Source of the DNA: Candidatus Venteria ishoeyi
GTDB lineage: Bacteria; Pseudomonadota; Gammaproteobacteria; Beggiatoales; Beggiatoaceae
Assembly (NCBI RefSeq): GCF_030378065.1
Contig: NZ_JAUCGJ010000009.1
Location: 1 to 44,283 of the forward strand
Length of the DNA: 44,283 nt
Direction: 5' to 3'
Shown here piece by piece: positions 8,297 through 16,293 of this stretch. Each line of letters begins with the position of its first letter. Positions within the stretch are counted from its first letter, which is position 1. A program made the translations under genes and the position numbers. Below the pieces are notes generated by a model, which worked only from the letters and a program-made list of their open reading frames with translations, made no database searches and was not told the DNA's origin.

Positions 8297-8334
8297 AAAA
8301 AACCCGTATTTCACTATAGAAATACGGGTTTTTT
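8297..8334. terminator. Strong bidirectional intrinsic terminator
   Basis: A 16-bp perfect stem with A-run on the left and T-run on the right (core AACCCGTATTTC / GAAATACGGGTT) and a 6-nt loop. It lies between the convergent peroxidase and ompW genes and has the correct A-stem-U polarity for both. Confidence 0.93.
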
Positions 8335-8375
8335 TATTTAATTTGAAATCAAATCAAAGCGATATAGGGTTCAGC

Positions 8376-9092
8376 TTAGAAGCTTTTGCCAACACCGATA
8401 CCGAATACCCAAGGATTCAGTTTAACTTTGGTTTCAACGATACCTGTATCAGAAGTAATTTTGGCAGTAGGCTCTAAAGCAATGTATTTAACATCAGCAT
8501 TTAAGAACCAGCCATTGTCCATCATGAAATCTGCACCAATTTGTGCGGTTAAACCGAATTCATTTTCAACTTCAGCTTTAGTAATATTATTCAGTACTGA
8601 GCTCAGATTATTATCTGCTTTCTCACTATAGAAAAATGTATAGTTGATACCAGCACCAACATAAGGCTGGAATTTAGCGTCAGGCATGAAATGATATTGT
8701 GCGATCAAAGCCGGTGGTAATACACCGGTTTCCATGATTTTGAGGCCTTTAGGTGCAGTGCCACCAGTAGGAACTTGTAAAAGAGGAATACTTTCACCAC
8801 TCACTTCCACATCATGTTTGGTAGGAATATCAAGCAGTAATTCCACACCCCAGTTTTTGGAGATCATGTAGGTGATGTCGATATCCAGAGTGGCTTTACT
8901 TTGCGCTTCCACCGCGCTATCTTTTAACTCAGTACCATCAAGCTTCAGATTTTCACTGGTACCACTAGGTGCAATGTTAATAATACGACCACGAACCAGA
9001 ATGTCACCGGCTTCATGTGCATAAGCAGGAATGCTGGCGGCAAAAGCGGCAGCAATACTGAGAGAGAGTGCGGTTTTTTTCATCATGGACAT
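8376..9092 (-). CDS. ompW: OmpW-family outer-membrane protein
   Basis: A 238-residue eight-stranded beta-barrel protein with a cleavable signal peptide (about 1-25, ending AYAHEA). Family segments are GDILVRGRIINIAP near the N-terminus, GVLPPALIAQYHF (143-155), PYVGAGINYTFF and the C-terminal VFGIGVGKSF ending in Phe, as required for barrel assembly. OmpW proteins form narrow channels for small hydrophobic molecules. ATG at 9092 has GGAG 8 nt upstream; ATGs two and three codons later are possible alternatives. Single gene, own promoter region 9093-9350. Confidence 0.92.
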   Translation of the reverse strand: MSMMKKTALSLSIAAAFAASIPAYAHEAGDILVRGRIINIAPSGTSENLKLDGTELKDSAVEAQSKATLDIDITYMISKNWGVELLLDIPTKHDVEVSGESIPLLQVPTGGTAPKGLKIMETGVLPPALIAQYHFMPDAKFQPYVGAGINYTFFYSEKADNNLSSVLNNITKAEVENEFGLTAQIGADFMMDNGWFLNADVKYIALEPTAKITSDTGIVETKVKLNPWVFGIGVGKSF

Positions 9093-9356
9093 CTTTCATT
9101 CTCCAGAATTAATCAATATTTACAGTGTGGCATGAATACAACACTATAAAGTGTTTGTTATTAGTCTTAAGAAACTATCTATTGCCTATTTACAGGCTCT
9201 TAAGATAGGTTTTAGACACGTTAAAATCTCTAAACGTTGTTATTATACCACTTTATAATGAAATTAATATGCCTATTTGATTTTTTATCACAGATAAACC
9301 TTATGGTTATTCAATGGGTGTTCGATATACGTGTTGTTTTTTCTGCCCTATGGTTT
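9093..9356. other. Intergenic region upstream of ompW
   Basis: This AT-rich stretch should carry the ompW promoter. I see an imperfect inverted element near 9176-9210 but no operator I can name. No gene is supported; the forward reading frame that continues from here into the MITE is not protein-like. Confidence 0.4.
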
Positions 9357-9530
9357 AAGGAACGAGGATTTTATAATTCTCGAAACCAAGCTGGCCTTTT
9401 TCTCCATTTTCTGCGTTATGCCTGTTTGGACTTAGGCAGTTACATAGCTTGCTATGCGCCTGTTTTCATGCCTTGAAAATGAACAAAAATCCTGCGCCCG
9501 GTTTCGGTTCTTATTTCATCCTCGTTCCTA
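9357..9530 (-). mobile_element. MITE-like dispersed repeat, copy B (complete)
   Basis: The reverse complement matches copies A and C over most of its length, including CAGGATTTTT, the CATAGC/GCTATG palindrome and the GCAGAAAATGGAG segment. The ends are inverted repeats of each other: AGGAACGAGGAT at 9358 and, inverted, at 9517-9528. The flanking bases give TA at both boundaries. Copy B has a longer interior than copy C around the central palindrome. Its outer end overlaps the mutL stop codon TAG, so the insertion may have supplied that codon. No coding capacity. Confidence 0.82.
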
Positions 9531-11402
9531 ACGTCCACGTAAAAACAATTGATCCAACTGCTGCATATCCAGTTGCACCCAGGTTGGACGACCATGATTG
9601 CACTGATTGCTACGCGCGGTATTTTCCATATCACGCAGCAGCGCGTTCATTTCATCCAGACTGAGACTGCGGTGCGCGCGTACTGAACCATGACAGGCCA
9701 TAGTTGCCAATACCCTGTCCATGTGCTCATGCAAACGTGGACTGTTTTCAAAAGTCATCAAATCTGCAATCACATCGCGCAATAATTGCCCAGCATCGGC
9801 TTTGCGTAGTAGCACGGGAATCTGACGTAACAAAAGTGTCTCCGGTGCAGCACGGGAGACTTCAAAGCCTAGTTCAGTAAAAAACTTTGTAGATTGCTCC
9901 GCTTGATCAGCTTCCCGCTCAGTGACTGAAATACTGACGGGCACTAATAAATGCTGGCTTTGTATGCTTTGTTTAGCATGTGCTGTTTTCATCTGCTCAT
10001 ATACAATACGTTCGTGCGCTGCGTGCATATCCACAATCACTAATCCTTGAGCATTTTCCGCGAGAATATAAATGCCTTGTATCTGCGCCCGTGCATAACC
10101 AAGAGGTGGCAATGGATTTTCCGTTGCTGGCGGTAAATGTACTTTTGCGGCAGCATCTGCGGCGGCACTGGCTTGCTGAAAGAACTGGGTATATTGCTGA
10201 TTTGCTTCTTTAATTTTCAATGGGTGCTGTCTGGGAAGCGGAAATGGGGTATTTTTTTCAGCAAAATCGGGACGGTCTAAAGAGGCAATATTGGCTTTAT
10301 TTTCAGATATGCTGGCATTTATTGTATTGGCATTCACAGGCGCGTTGGATAATCCCGGGTTTTGTGCTGTATTTTCCGCTTCAGTGGCTTGCGGGCGGGT
10401 TTGTGCCAGACAATCAGTCACTGCACGAAACAGAAAATCATGTACCCAGCGACTTTGGGCAAAGCGCACTTCATGTTTGGTGGGGTGTACATTCACATCA
10501 ACCTGACTGGGATCAATATCCAGATACAGCACATAAGCCGGATGGCGTCCACCGTATAACACGTCCTGAAAAGCCTGACGCACTGCGTGATTAATCAGCT
10601 TATCGCGGATAAAACGTCCATTAAGAAAAAAATACTGCATATCAGCCTGGGCGCGGGAAAAAGTGGGACTTGCCACCCAACCGCTGAGTTTCATGCCGCT
10701 TTGCGCTGTGTCCACGCTCAGCGCGGCAGCACTGAAATCCTTGCCACACACTTTGGCAATACGCTGTAGTTTTTCATTATCTTCAGTTGCCGGACGTAAG
10801 GATAGACTCAGTTTATTGTGATAATTCAGTTGCAGATTCAAATTGAAACGGCTTAAACCGATACGCCGCACCACATCCTGTAAATGCCCCCATTCGGTTT
10901 TTTCGCTGCGCAGAAATTTACGCCGCGCGGGGGTGTTATAAAACAGGTCACGGATTTCAACGCAAGTGCCGACCGGGTGACTGGTAATTTCCGGCTCAGC
11001 AGAATGATTAGGTTCCAGCATCATCGCATACGCACGCTCGGCATCAATAAAGTGTGAAATTAGTTTCACCCGTGCAACTGAACCGATACTGGCCAGCGCT
11101 TCACCACGAAATCCCAGGCTGCCAATTTGTTGCAAATCACGCAGATTATGAATTTTACTGGTCGCATGGCGGCTAAGTGCTAGTTTTAATTGTTCTGCGC
11201 GGATACCATGCCCATTATCGCGCACCCGAATCAAGGCAATACCACCCTGCTCAATATCCACTTGAATTTGACTGGCTCCAGCATCCAGACTGTTTTCCAG
11301 AAGTTCTTTCACCACCGAGGCAGGACGTTCAACAACTTCCCCCGCAGCGATCTGGTTGGCAATAGTGGCAGGTAATAAGGTGATAGCGGCAGGTGTTGGC
11401 AT
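9528..11402 (-). CDS. mutL: DNA mismatch repair protein MutL
   Basis: MutL couples MutS mismatch recognition to MutH or other nucleases. The 624-residue protein has the GHKL ATPase motifs IAAGEVVERP (18-27) with ELLENSLDAGA, RDNGHGI and GFRGEALASIGS, then a variable linker, and a C-terminal dimerisation domain with MHAAHERIVYEQ and ACHGSVRAHRSL. The DQHA(X)2E(X)4E metal motif of endonuclease-type MutL is not seen, which fits a MutH-dependent gammaproteobacterial type. The reading frame ends TAG inside the edge of MITE copy B. The common neighbours miaA and hfq are absent. Confidence 0.95.
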   Translation of the reverse strand: MPTPAAITLLPATIANQIAAGEVVERPASVVKELLENSLDAGASQIQVDIEQGGIALIRVRDNGHGIRAEQLKLALSRHATSKIHNLRDLQQIGSLGFRGEALASIGSVARVKLISHFIDAERAYAMMLEPNHSAEPEITSHPVGTCVEIRDLFYNTPARRKFLRSEKTEWGHLQDVVRRIGLSRFNLNLQLNYHNKLSLSLRPATEDNEKLQRIAKVCGKDFSAAALSVDTAQSGMKLSGWVASPTFSRAQADMQYFFLNGRFIRDKLINHAVRQAFQDVLYGGRHPAYVLYLDIDPSQVDVNVHPTKHEVRFAQSRWVHDFLFRAVTDCLAQTRPQATEAENTAQNPGLSNAPVNANTINASISENKANIASLDRPDFAEKNTPFPLPRQHPLKIKEANQQYTQFFQQASAAADAAAKVHLPPATENPLPPLGYARAQIQGIYILAENAQGLVIVDMHAAHERIVYEQMKTAHAKQSIQSQHLLVPVSISVTEREADQAEQSTKFFTELGFEVSRAAPETLLLRQIPVLLRKADAGQLLRDVIADLMTFENSPRLHEHMDRVLATMACHGSVRAHRSLSLDEMNALLRDMENTARSNQCNHGRPTWVQLDMQQLDQLFLRGR

Positions 11403-11520
11403 GGTTATGTCATATCAGTTAAGGTGTGTTAGCTCTATTTTATCAGATTCAGATTTCCTAATTCACTTGCATTCGGTGTAAACTCATTCACTGCTTAAAG
11501 ACCGCAATTGGCAAATAACC

Positions 11521-12546
11521 ATGTTTTTATTCAAAGTATTTTTAAAAAATTATAAAGCCATTAAACTGGTTCGTGAAAATAAAACCATCGTACTGATATT
11601 TCTTGGTTTTTCAGTTTTATTTGCAATCTATATGATGGCATTTGAAGGCTTAAACCTGATTGACAGCTATTATTTTCTGGTCACGACAGCCACGACTGTC
11701 GGTTATGGCGATATTTCACCAAAAAGTGATGTGGGCAAACTGCTGGTGACCATTTATATGGTCATCGGCATTGCATTACTGGGATTATTTTTAGGTAAAA
11801 TAACGGATCTGATGGTTGACATCAGTTCAAAACGTAAAAAAGGTCTGATTAAAATGAAAACCAGGGTCGACTTGATTATTGCCGGTTATCCGGGAGACGA
11901 AAAAGTCAGCAACATTATCACTGAATTGCGCAACGATGAAAGATATAAAAAAGCCACAATTGTTTGCGTTAATCGTCTGATTGAAGAAAAATCACCCTGG
12001 ATGAATGCGCTTGATGTTGATTATGTGCATGGCGTGGCATCAGACATCAGCATACTTGAAGCTGCCGGCATCAAAAACGCCAAAACGGTTTTAATACTGG
12101 CTAATGATCCTGGTTCCATCGAATCTGACGACCTCAACACATCTATTTGCGCGGTTATCAGCCGCATCAATCCGACAGTGCGCACCATCATCGAAAAAGT
12201 CCGTCAGGACGACATGCTTTTCAAAATCGCCAATGCCGATACCATCGTTGACATTGCCCCCGCCAGCGTACTGGCGCAGGAAATTCTTGATCCGGGGGCC
12301 ATTGAACTGCAAAATGCAATTTTTTCCACCGATACCCAGGGTACACAGTTCAATTTTACCTATGAAGGCGAGGAAATCCGCTGGAGCGATTTGGCATTAT
12401 CTATCTTAAAACGTGATGCCATTCCTGAAGGGTTTAAAAATCCTGGCGCAGTAAATTTCAATTTATTACCACGCCAGGAGGATAAGGTGCAGTCACAAGC
12501 ACTGGTGAAATACCGGGGCATTGAATTGATTAAAGACATGCTTTAG
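11521..12546 (+). CDS. Two-helix potassium channel with RCK domain
   Basis: The 341-residue protein has an N-terminal pore module: helix about 23-41, pore loop with the potassium filter TTVGYGD (58-64), and second helix about 73-93. A cytoplasmic Rossmann-like RCK/TrkA-N domain (about 110-235) begins VDLIIAGYPGDEKV, and the rest forms a C-terminal regulatory region. Such channels open in response to nucleotides or ions bound by the RCK ring. The glycine-rich nucleotide motif is altered (AGYPGDEK instead of GxGxxG), so ligand binding may differ. Divergent from mutL, monocistronic. Confidence 0.92.
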   Translation: MFLFKVFLKNYKAIKLVRENKTIVLIFLGFSVLFAIYMMAFEGLNLIDSYYFLVTTATTVGYGDISPKSDVGKLLVTIYMVIGIALLGLFLGKITDLMVDISSKRKKGLIKMKTRVDLIIAGYPGDEKVSNIITELRNDERYKKATIVCVNRLIEEKSPWMNALDVDYVHGVASDISILEAAGIKNAKTVLILANDPGSIESDDLNTSICAVISRINPTVRTIIEKVRQDDMLFKIANADTIVDIAPASVLAQEILDPGAIELQNAIFSTDTQGTQFNFTYEGEEIRWSDLALSILKRDAIPEGFKNPGAVNFNLLPRQEDKVQSQALVKYRGIELIKDML

Positions 12547-12591
12547 TCAAAAACACTGAAATCTAGCGCATACCCCAAAAAAGTTATGAGA

Positions 12592-13197
12592 TCATTGTTT
12601 TGGCGTAATAACTTCATGCACGGAAAAAGCACCGCGAATATCACCCGCCTTAAAACCGGTGGCTTTATCATCGGGATACAGTGCATTAATTTGTTTTTGC
12701 ACATTGGGAGGAATTTCTGTACCGTGACATTTCAGGCAAACTGGCTGGGTAGGAATGGCTTTCATATAACGGAATTCCTGATATCCTGCTTCTCCTTCCG
12801 TAACCAGGCTTGCTTCCATTTTTACCGGATCTTCACCTTTGGCTTTGCGCTGTTCAAAATCCTTCAGCATAGCCATTTCCCATTTATCCGGGGTGTTTTT
12901 TGGATTACGCGGTTTCAAACTGATGCGGCTGATGTCCTGTGTCTGTTTTTTAGATACATCATCAGTAATTGTAGCGGCTTTATCATTACAAATTGCCAAG
13001 GCAGCCATTGGCCCTCCTGCCTTCATACCTGCGCCTAACTCAGCTTTAAGTGCGCCGCCTAACGCCTTCACCGTATTGCGGTAGTCGGATAATTTTTGGC
13101 CAGGAAATTCTTCTGCCACTGCTGATGTTGCATTCAAGCCCAGCATAGTTAGTGTCAACATAGAAAGAATTTTGCTACGATGTGAATTTTTTTTCAT
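12592..13197 (-). CDS. Periplasmic c-haem protein, Tll0287-like (DUF3365) family
   Basis: A secreted protein of about 201 residues with a signal peptide (ending SAVAEE) and one haem-binding CLKCHG (154-159). The AICNDKA segment and the ISLKPRNPKNTPDKWE stretch are typical of the Tll0287-like/DUF3365 haem domain, which has a PAS-like fold and often acts as a redox or gas sensor when fused to signalling domains. Here it stands alone. The start at 13197 is chosen because GGAG lies 7 nt upstream; an ATG two codons earlier (13203) is too close to that site. Function is not known. Confidence 0.85.
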   Translation of the reverse strand: MKKNSHRSKILSMLTLTMLGLNATSAVAEEFPGQKLSDYRNTVKALGGALKAELGAGMKAGGPMAALAICNDKAATITDDVSKKQTQDISRISLKPRNPKNTPDKWEMAMLKDFEQRKAKGEDPVKMEASLVTEGEAGYQEFRYMKAIPTQPVCLKCHGTEIPPNVQKQINALYPDDKATGFKAGDIRGAFSVHEVITPKQ

Positions 13198-13285
13198 GAA
13201 CATACTCCATTAAGATTCTAAAAAAACCTACATTCTGCGCAACTCAATTTGAGTGCGCCAACCCGGTTTTTCAACTCAAATTTTT

Positions 13286-14980
13286 ATGTCTACAGTGAAT
13301 AAAGTTTATACCAGTCTGCGCGGCATCAGTTCAGTCATTAAAGACATCGGGCGTTTGCGTGAAATTTTATCAATTTTAATCAAACATGGTTTTGGTGTTT
13401 TGATTACCCGTTTGCGCCTGGTGGAAGTGATCGGGGTTAAAAACCTGAGTAAAAATCAGGATGATGCAAACAGTCACTATTCCACATCACAGCGTATTCG
13501 TATGGCGCTAGAGGAATTAGGCCCCACCTTTATCAAGCTGGGGCAAATTTTATCCACGCGCCCGGATCTGGCATCCCCGGAGCTGATTAAAGAACTTCAG
13601 CAATTACAGGATCAGGTGCCGGAATTGCCCTTTGAGCAAATACAGGCGCAGATTGAGACAGAGCTGGGACAACCACTGGCGCAATTATTCAGTGAGTTTG
13701 ACCGGCGGGCGCTGGCTTGCGCTTCAATTGCCCAGGTGCATCGCGCAGTATTGGCACGCGAGAAAATTGAAGTCGCAGTTAAGGTGCAACGCCCGGAATT
13801 AACCAATCGTATAGAACGCGATTTAAATATTCTATATTTCCTGGCGCGGCGCTCGGAAGTGCTGGCTCCCGACTTGGCACTGATTGATCCGGTGGGCATA
13901 GTTCACGAATTTGAAAAAGCGATTTATCAGGAGCTTGATGCCAATCGTGAGTTGACGCATTTACAGCGCTTTCAGGAACATTTTGCCGCATTTCCTGAAG
14001 TCAAAATTCCCATACCCTATCCGCAATATTGCAGCCAGCGCATCCTGACACTGGAGTTTATTTATGGTGTGAAAATCACTCTGGCCCCCAAACAGTTTCA
14101 ACTGAAACCCGAAGAGCTTGGCCCACGCCTGATGCGGGTATTATTTCGCATGATTTTTCAAAATGGTTTTTTTCATGGGGACTTACACCCCGGTAATATT
14201 CTGGTGCAGGCAGATGGTCGCCTTGTTTTACTGGATTTTGGCATGGCCGGACGGCTCTCCCGCCCACAACGGGATCATATTTTAGATGTCATGATCGGTA
14301 TCAGTCAGCAGGATTATGCGCTGGTGGCGCGGGCGTTTTATGACATCGGTATCAAAATGCCGGGAGCCAGTTATGATTATGCCGCCTTTGAGCATGATGT
14401 GATTTTAATCATGAGTGAACATTTTGAGGATCGCACCCTCGGCCAGATTGAAATCGGACAGTTTTTTATGGCTTTGGTGCGCGGTGCCATCGCGCATAAT
14501 ATCCGAATGCCGTCAACTTATACCTTATTGTTTAAGGCATTGATGACAGTAGAGGGCATTACTAAAAATCTGATGCCTAATCTGAATTTTATTGAAGAGG
14601 CACAACCCTTGGTGCAGGAAGTTCTCGCCCAACGCTATCACCCACGCCGGATGCTGCAAGATGGTGGTTATTTATTACTGAGTATGAGTAAATTACTGCG
14701 CCAGTTTCCCGATACGGCAAGACAATTGCTGCACGATGCCGAACAGGGGCGTTTATCATTTCGGGTTGAATTAAAACAATGGGACTGTTGGCTGGAAGAA
14801 CAGCGTAACCTGCGCCAGAGCATGAGTTTGAGTGTGGGTTTCGGGGCTTCAATTATCGCCGCAAGTTTAGCCCTGGACAGTGGCCCGGAAGGCTGGTTTG
14901 GCCTGAACATGCCCTCATTAGTGTTATATGGCATTGGCGGTATTTTAGGGTTTTTATTATTGTTAAGGCATTGGCGGTGA
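13286..14980 (+). CDS. ubiB: UbiB/ABC1/AarF-family atypical kinase
   Basis: About 564 residues. Family motifs: TFIKLGQILSTRPDL with the KxGQ motif that replaces the usual glycine loop, ASIAQVHRA, HGDLHPGNILV (catalytic loop) and LLDFGMAGRL (metal site). Two hydrophobic C-terminal segments anchor it to the membrane. UbiB-family proteins support ubiquinone synthesis, probably by ATP-driven lipid handling. The canonical ubiE-ubiJ-ubiB context is absent, so this could be a paralogue. ATG at 13286 is preferred; a GTG at 13253 adds 11 unlikely residues. Confidence 0.9.
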   Translation: MSTVNKVYTSLRGISSVIKDIGRLREILSILIKHGFGVLITRLRLVEVIGVKNLSKNQDDANSHYSTSQRIRMALEELGPTFIKLGQILSTRPDLASPELIKELQQLQDQVPELPFEQIQAQIETELGQPLAQLFSEFDRRALACASIAQVHRAVLAREKIEVAVKVQRPELTNRIERDLNILYFLARRSEVLAPDLALIDPVGIVHEFEKAIYQELDANRELTHLQRFQEHFAAFPEVKIPIPYPQYCSQRILTLEFIYGVKITLAPKQFQLKPEELGPRLMRVLFRMIFQNGFFHGDLHPGNILVQADGRLVLLDFGMAGRLSRPQRDHILDVMIGISQQDYALVARAFYDIGIKMPGASYDYAAFEHDVILIMSEHFEDRTLGQIEIGQFFMALVRGAIAHNIRMPSTYTLLFKALMTVEGITKNLMPNLNFIEEAQPLVQEVLAQRYHPRRMLQDGGYLLLSMSKLLRQFPDTARQLLHDAEQGRLSFRVELKQWDCWLEEQRNLRQSMSLSVGFGASIIAASLALDSGPEGWFGLNMPSLVLYGIGGILGFLLLLRHWR

Positions 14981-15048
14981 TTTCACAGGGTATGCACCTA
15001 TTTATGAAATATCCGGGTTCAATTATTGATGCCGTTGATTAAAGATAT

Positions 15049-15093
15049 ATGAGTCATTATAATGAGTCATATAAAGTAATAAATATGAGTCAC
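15049..15093 (+). promoter_or_regulatory. Triplicated ATGAGTCA(T/C) operator candidate
   Basis: ATGAGTCAT occurs at 15049-15057 and 15062-15070, and ATGAGTCAC at 15085-15093, just before the antitoxin ATG at 15099. The word is a near-palindrome. Toxin-antitoxin operons of the VapBC type are generally autorepressed by antitoxin binding to such repeated sites, so this is a likely autoregulatory operator and promoter. Confidence 0.6.
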
Positions 15094-15098
15094 TTATC

Positions 15099-15359
15099 AT
15101 GAATCAATTAACTGTTCGAGGTTTTGGGCCTGAATTGGCGCAATATATAAAACTGCTTGCTGAAAATGAACATATTTCCTTAAACCAGGCTGCATTACGT
15201 TTAATGTTAAAAGGGGCAGCACTGGATAATTCTTCCAATTTATGCCAGCTTGGAAATGCTTTAGATGCATTTATTGGTAGTTGGTCTGCTGAAGAGGCAC
15301 AGCAATTTGATCAACAAACAGCACAATTGCGACAAATTGATGATGAGTTGTGGCAATGA
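15099..15359 (+). CDS. VapB-type antitoxin (ribbon-helix-helix)
   Basis: An 86-residue protein. The N-terminal 40 residues (strand QLTVRGFGPE, then two helices with AENEHISLNQAALRLML) resemble a ribbon-helix-helix DNA-binding domain; the acidic C-terminus (SAEEAQQFDQQ to DDELWQ) should wrap the toxin. It overlaps the following PIN-domain toxin by ATGA and lies behind three ATGAGTCA repeats, the expected antitoxin-first layout. Confidence 0.82.
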   Translation: MNQLTVRGFGPELAQYIKLLAENEHISLNQAALRLMLKGAALDNSSNLCQLGNALDAFIGSWSAEEAQQFDQQTAQLRQIDDELWQ

Positions 15360-15748
15360 AATTAATGTTGGATACCAATACTTATTCCGCATTAATGAAA
15401 AACGATCAAGCTGTTGTCAACATCGTGCGTTGTGTGGAGAAAATCTTCTTATCAGACATTGTCATTGGCGAGCTTCTGTATGGTTTTCGTAATGGCAATC
15501 GTTTTTCTCAAAACCACCAACAACTGAACAGTTTTTTAGCCAATCCTTTTGTACAGGAGTTAGTTGTTGAACGTGATACCGCAGATCGTTACAGTCGTAT
15601 CCTAATCGCTTTGCGAAAAAAAGGTAAACCGATTCCAAGCAATGATCTATGGATTGCAGCCCATGCCATGCAAAAGGGCTGTGAATTATTATCATACGAC
15701 AAACACTTTTCTCATGTAGACGGGCTGGCATGGTTACATCCGGGCTAA
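15356..15748 (+). CDS. VapC-type PIN-domain ribonuclease toxin
   Basis: A 130-residue PIN domain with the expected acidic residues: Asp6 (LDTNTYS), Glu39 (IGELLYG), Asp97 (SNDLWIAA) and Asp115 (SYDKHF). PIN toxins cleave tRNA or rRNA when freed from antitoxin. The ATG at 15356 overlaps the antitoxin stop, giving translational coupling; an in-frame GTG at 15350 is less likely. All catalytic acids are present, so it is probably active. Confidence 0.88.
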   Translation: MKLMLDTNTYSALMKNDQAVVNIVRCVEKIFLSDIVIGELLYGFRNGNRFSQNHQQLNSFLANPFVQELVVERDTADRYSRILIALRKKGKPIPSNDLWIAAHAMQKGCELLSYDKHFSHVDGLAWLHPG

Positions 15749-15884
15749 GAACTCAGTTCTTTGTAAAGTGGAATTTTCAACGTATTGATAAAATCCTTAT
15801 TCCTAAAGTCCAATGATATAATCTATACGTGACTTTTCCTGAAGTATACCTATATAAACTTCCAACAAAATTAAGTAATAAAAA

Positions 15885-16274
15885 ATGACGACACGATTTT
15901 TGCAAAAATTAGAATACAGTGCCTGGGAAGCACAATGCAGTTTGATATTCAATTCCCAACCACCATTTACAGAAGATATTGATGATGATATTGCTGTTCA
16001 GGAAGCGCAGCCGAAATTAAAAAAGCCCCAGTTATATAAAGTGGTGCTACTCAATGATGATTATACGCCGATGGATTTTGTGATTGAAATTCTGGAGCGT
16101 TTTTTTAATATGAACCGAGAAACCGCCGTGCATGTCATGCTTAATGTACATACCAAGGGCAAAGGGATTTGTGGTACTTTTACCCGTGATATTGCCGAAA
16201 CTAAAGTCACCCAGGTCAGTGAATATGCCAGTCAACATGAGCATCCCTTACGCTGTACGTTGGAACCCGCTTAA
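15885..16274 (+). CDS. clpS: ATP-dependent Clp protease adaptor ClpS
   Basis: ClpS delivers N-degron substrates to ClpAP. The conserved core runs from about residue 50: [20 protein letters not shown] with the NDDYTPMDF loop that binds N-terminal residues, then [15 protein letters not shown] with the ClpA-contacting segment. The 129-residue length exceeds the usual ~106 because of an N-terminal extension of about 20 residues; ATG at 15885 is the only good start, with a weak ribosome site. clpA follows after 19 bp. Confidence 0.94.
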   Translation: MTTRFLQKLEYSAWEAQCSLIFNSQPPFTEDIDDDIAVQEAQPKLKKPQLYKVVLLNDDYTPMDFVIEILERFFNMNRETAVHVMLNVHTKGKGICGTFTRDIAETKVTQVSEYASQHEHPLRCTLEPA

Positions 16275-16293
16275 AAGCTTATGAGGTTTGTTG

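Noticed and set aside
9237-9476. Forward ORF upstream of ompW
   Set aside because: It runs through the MITE and is low in protein-like composition; no ribosome site.
12586-13038. 150-residue forward ORF
   Set aside because: Antisense to the haem protein gene with CLKCHG and signal peptide; Phe/Ile-rich shadow frame.
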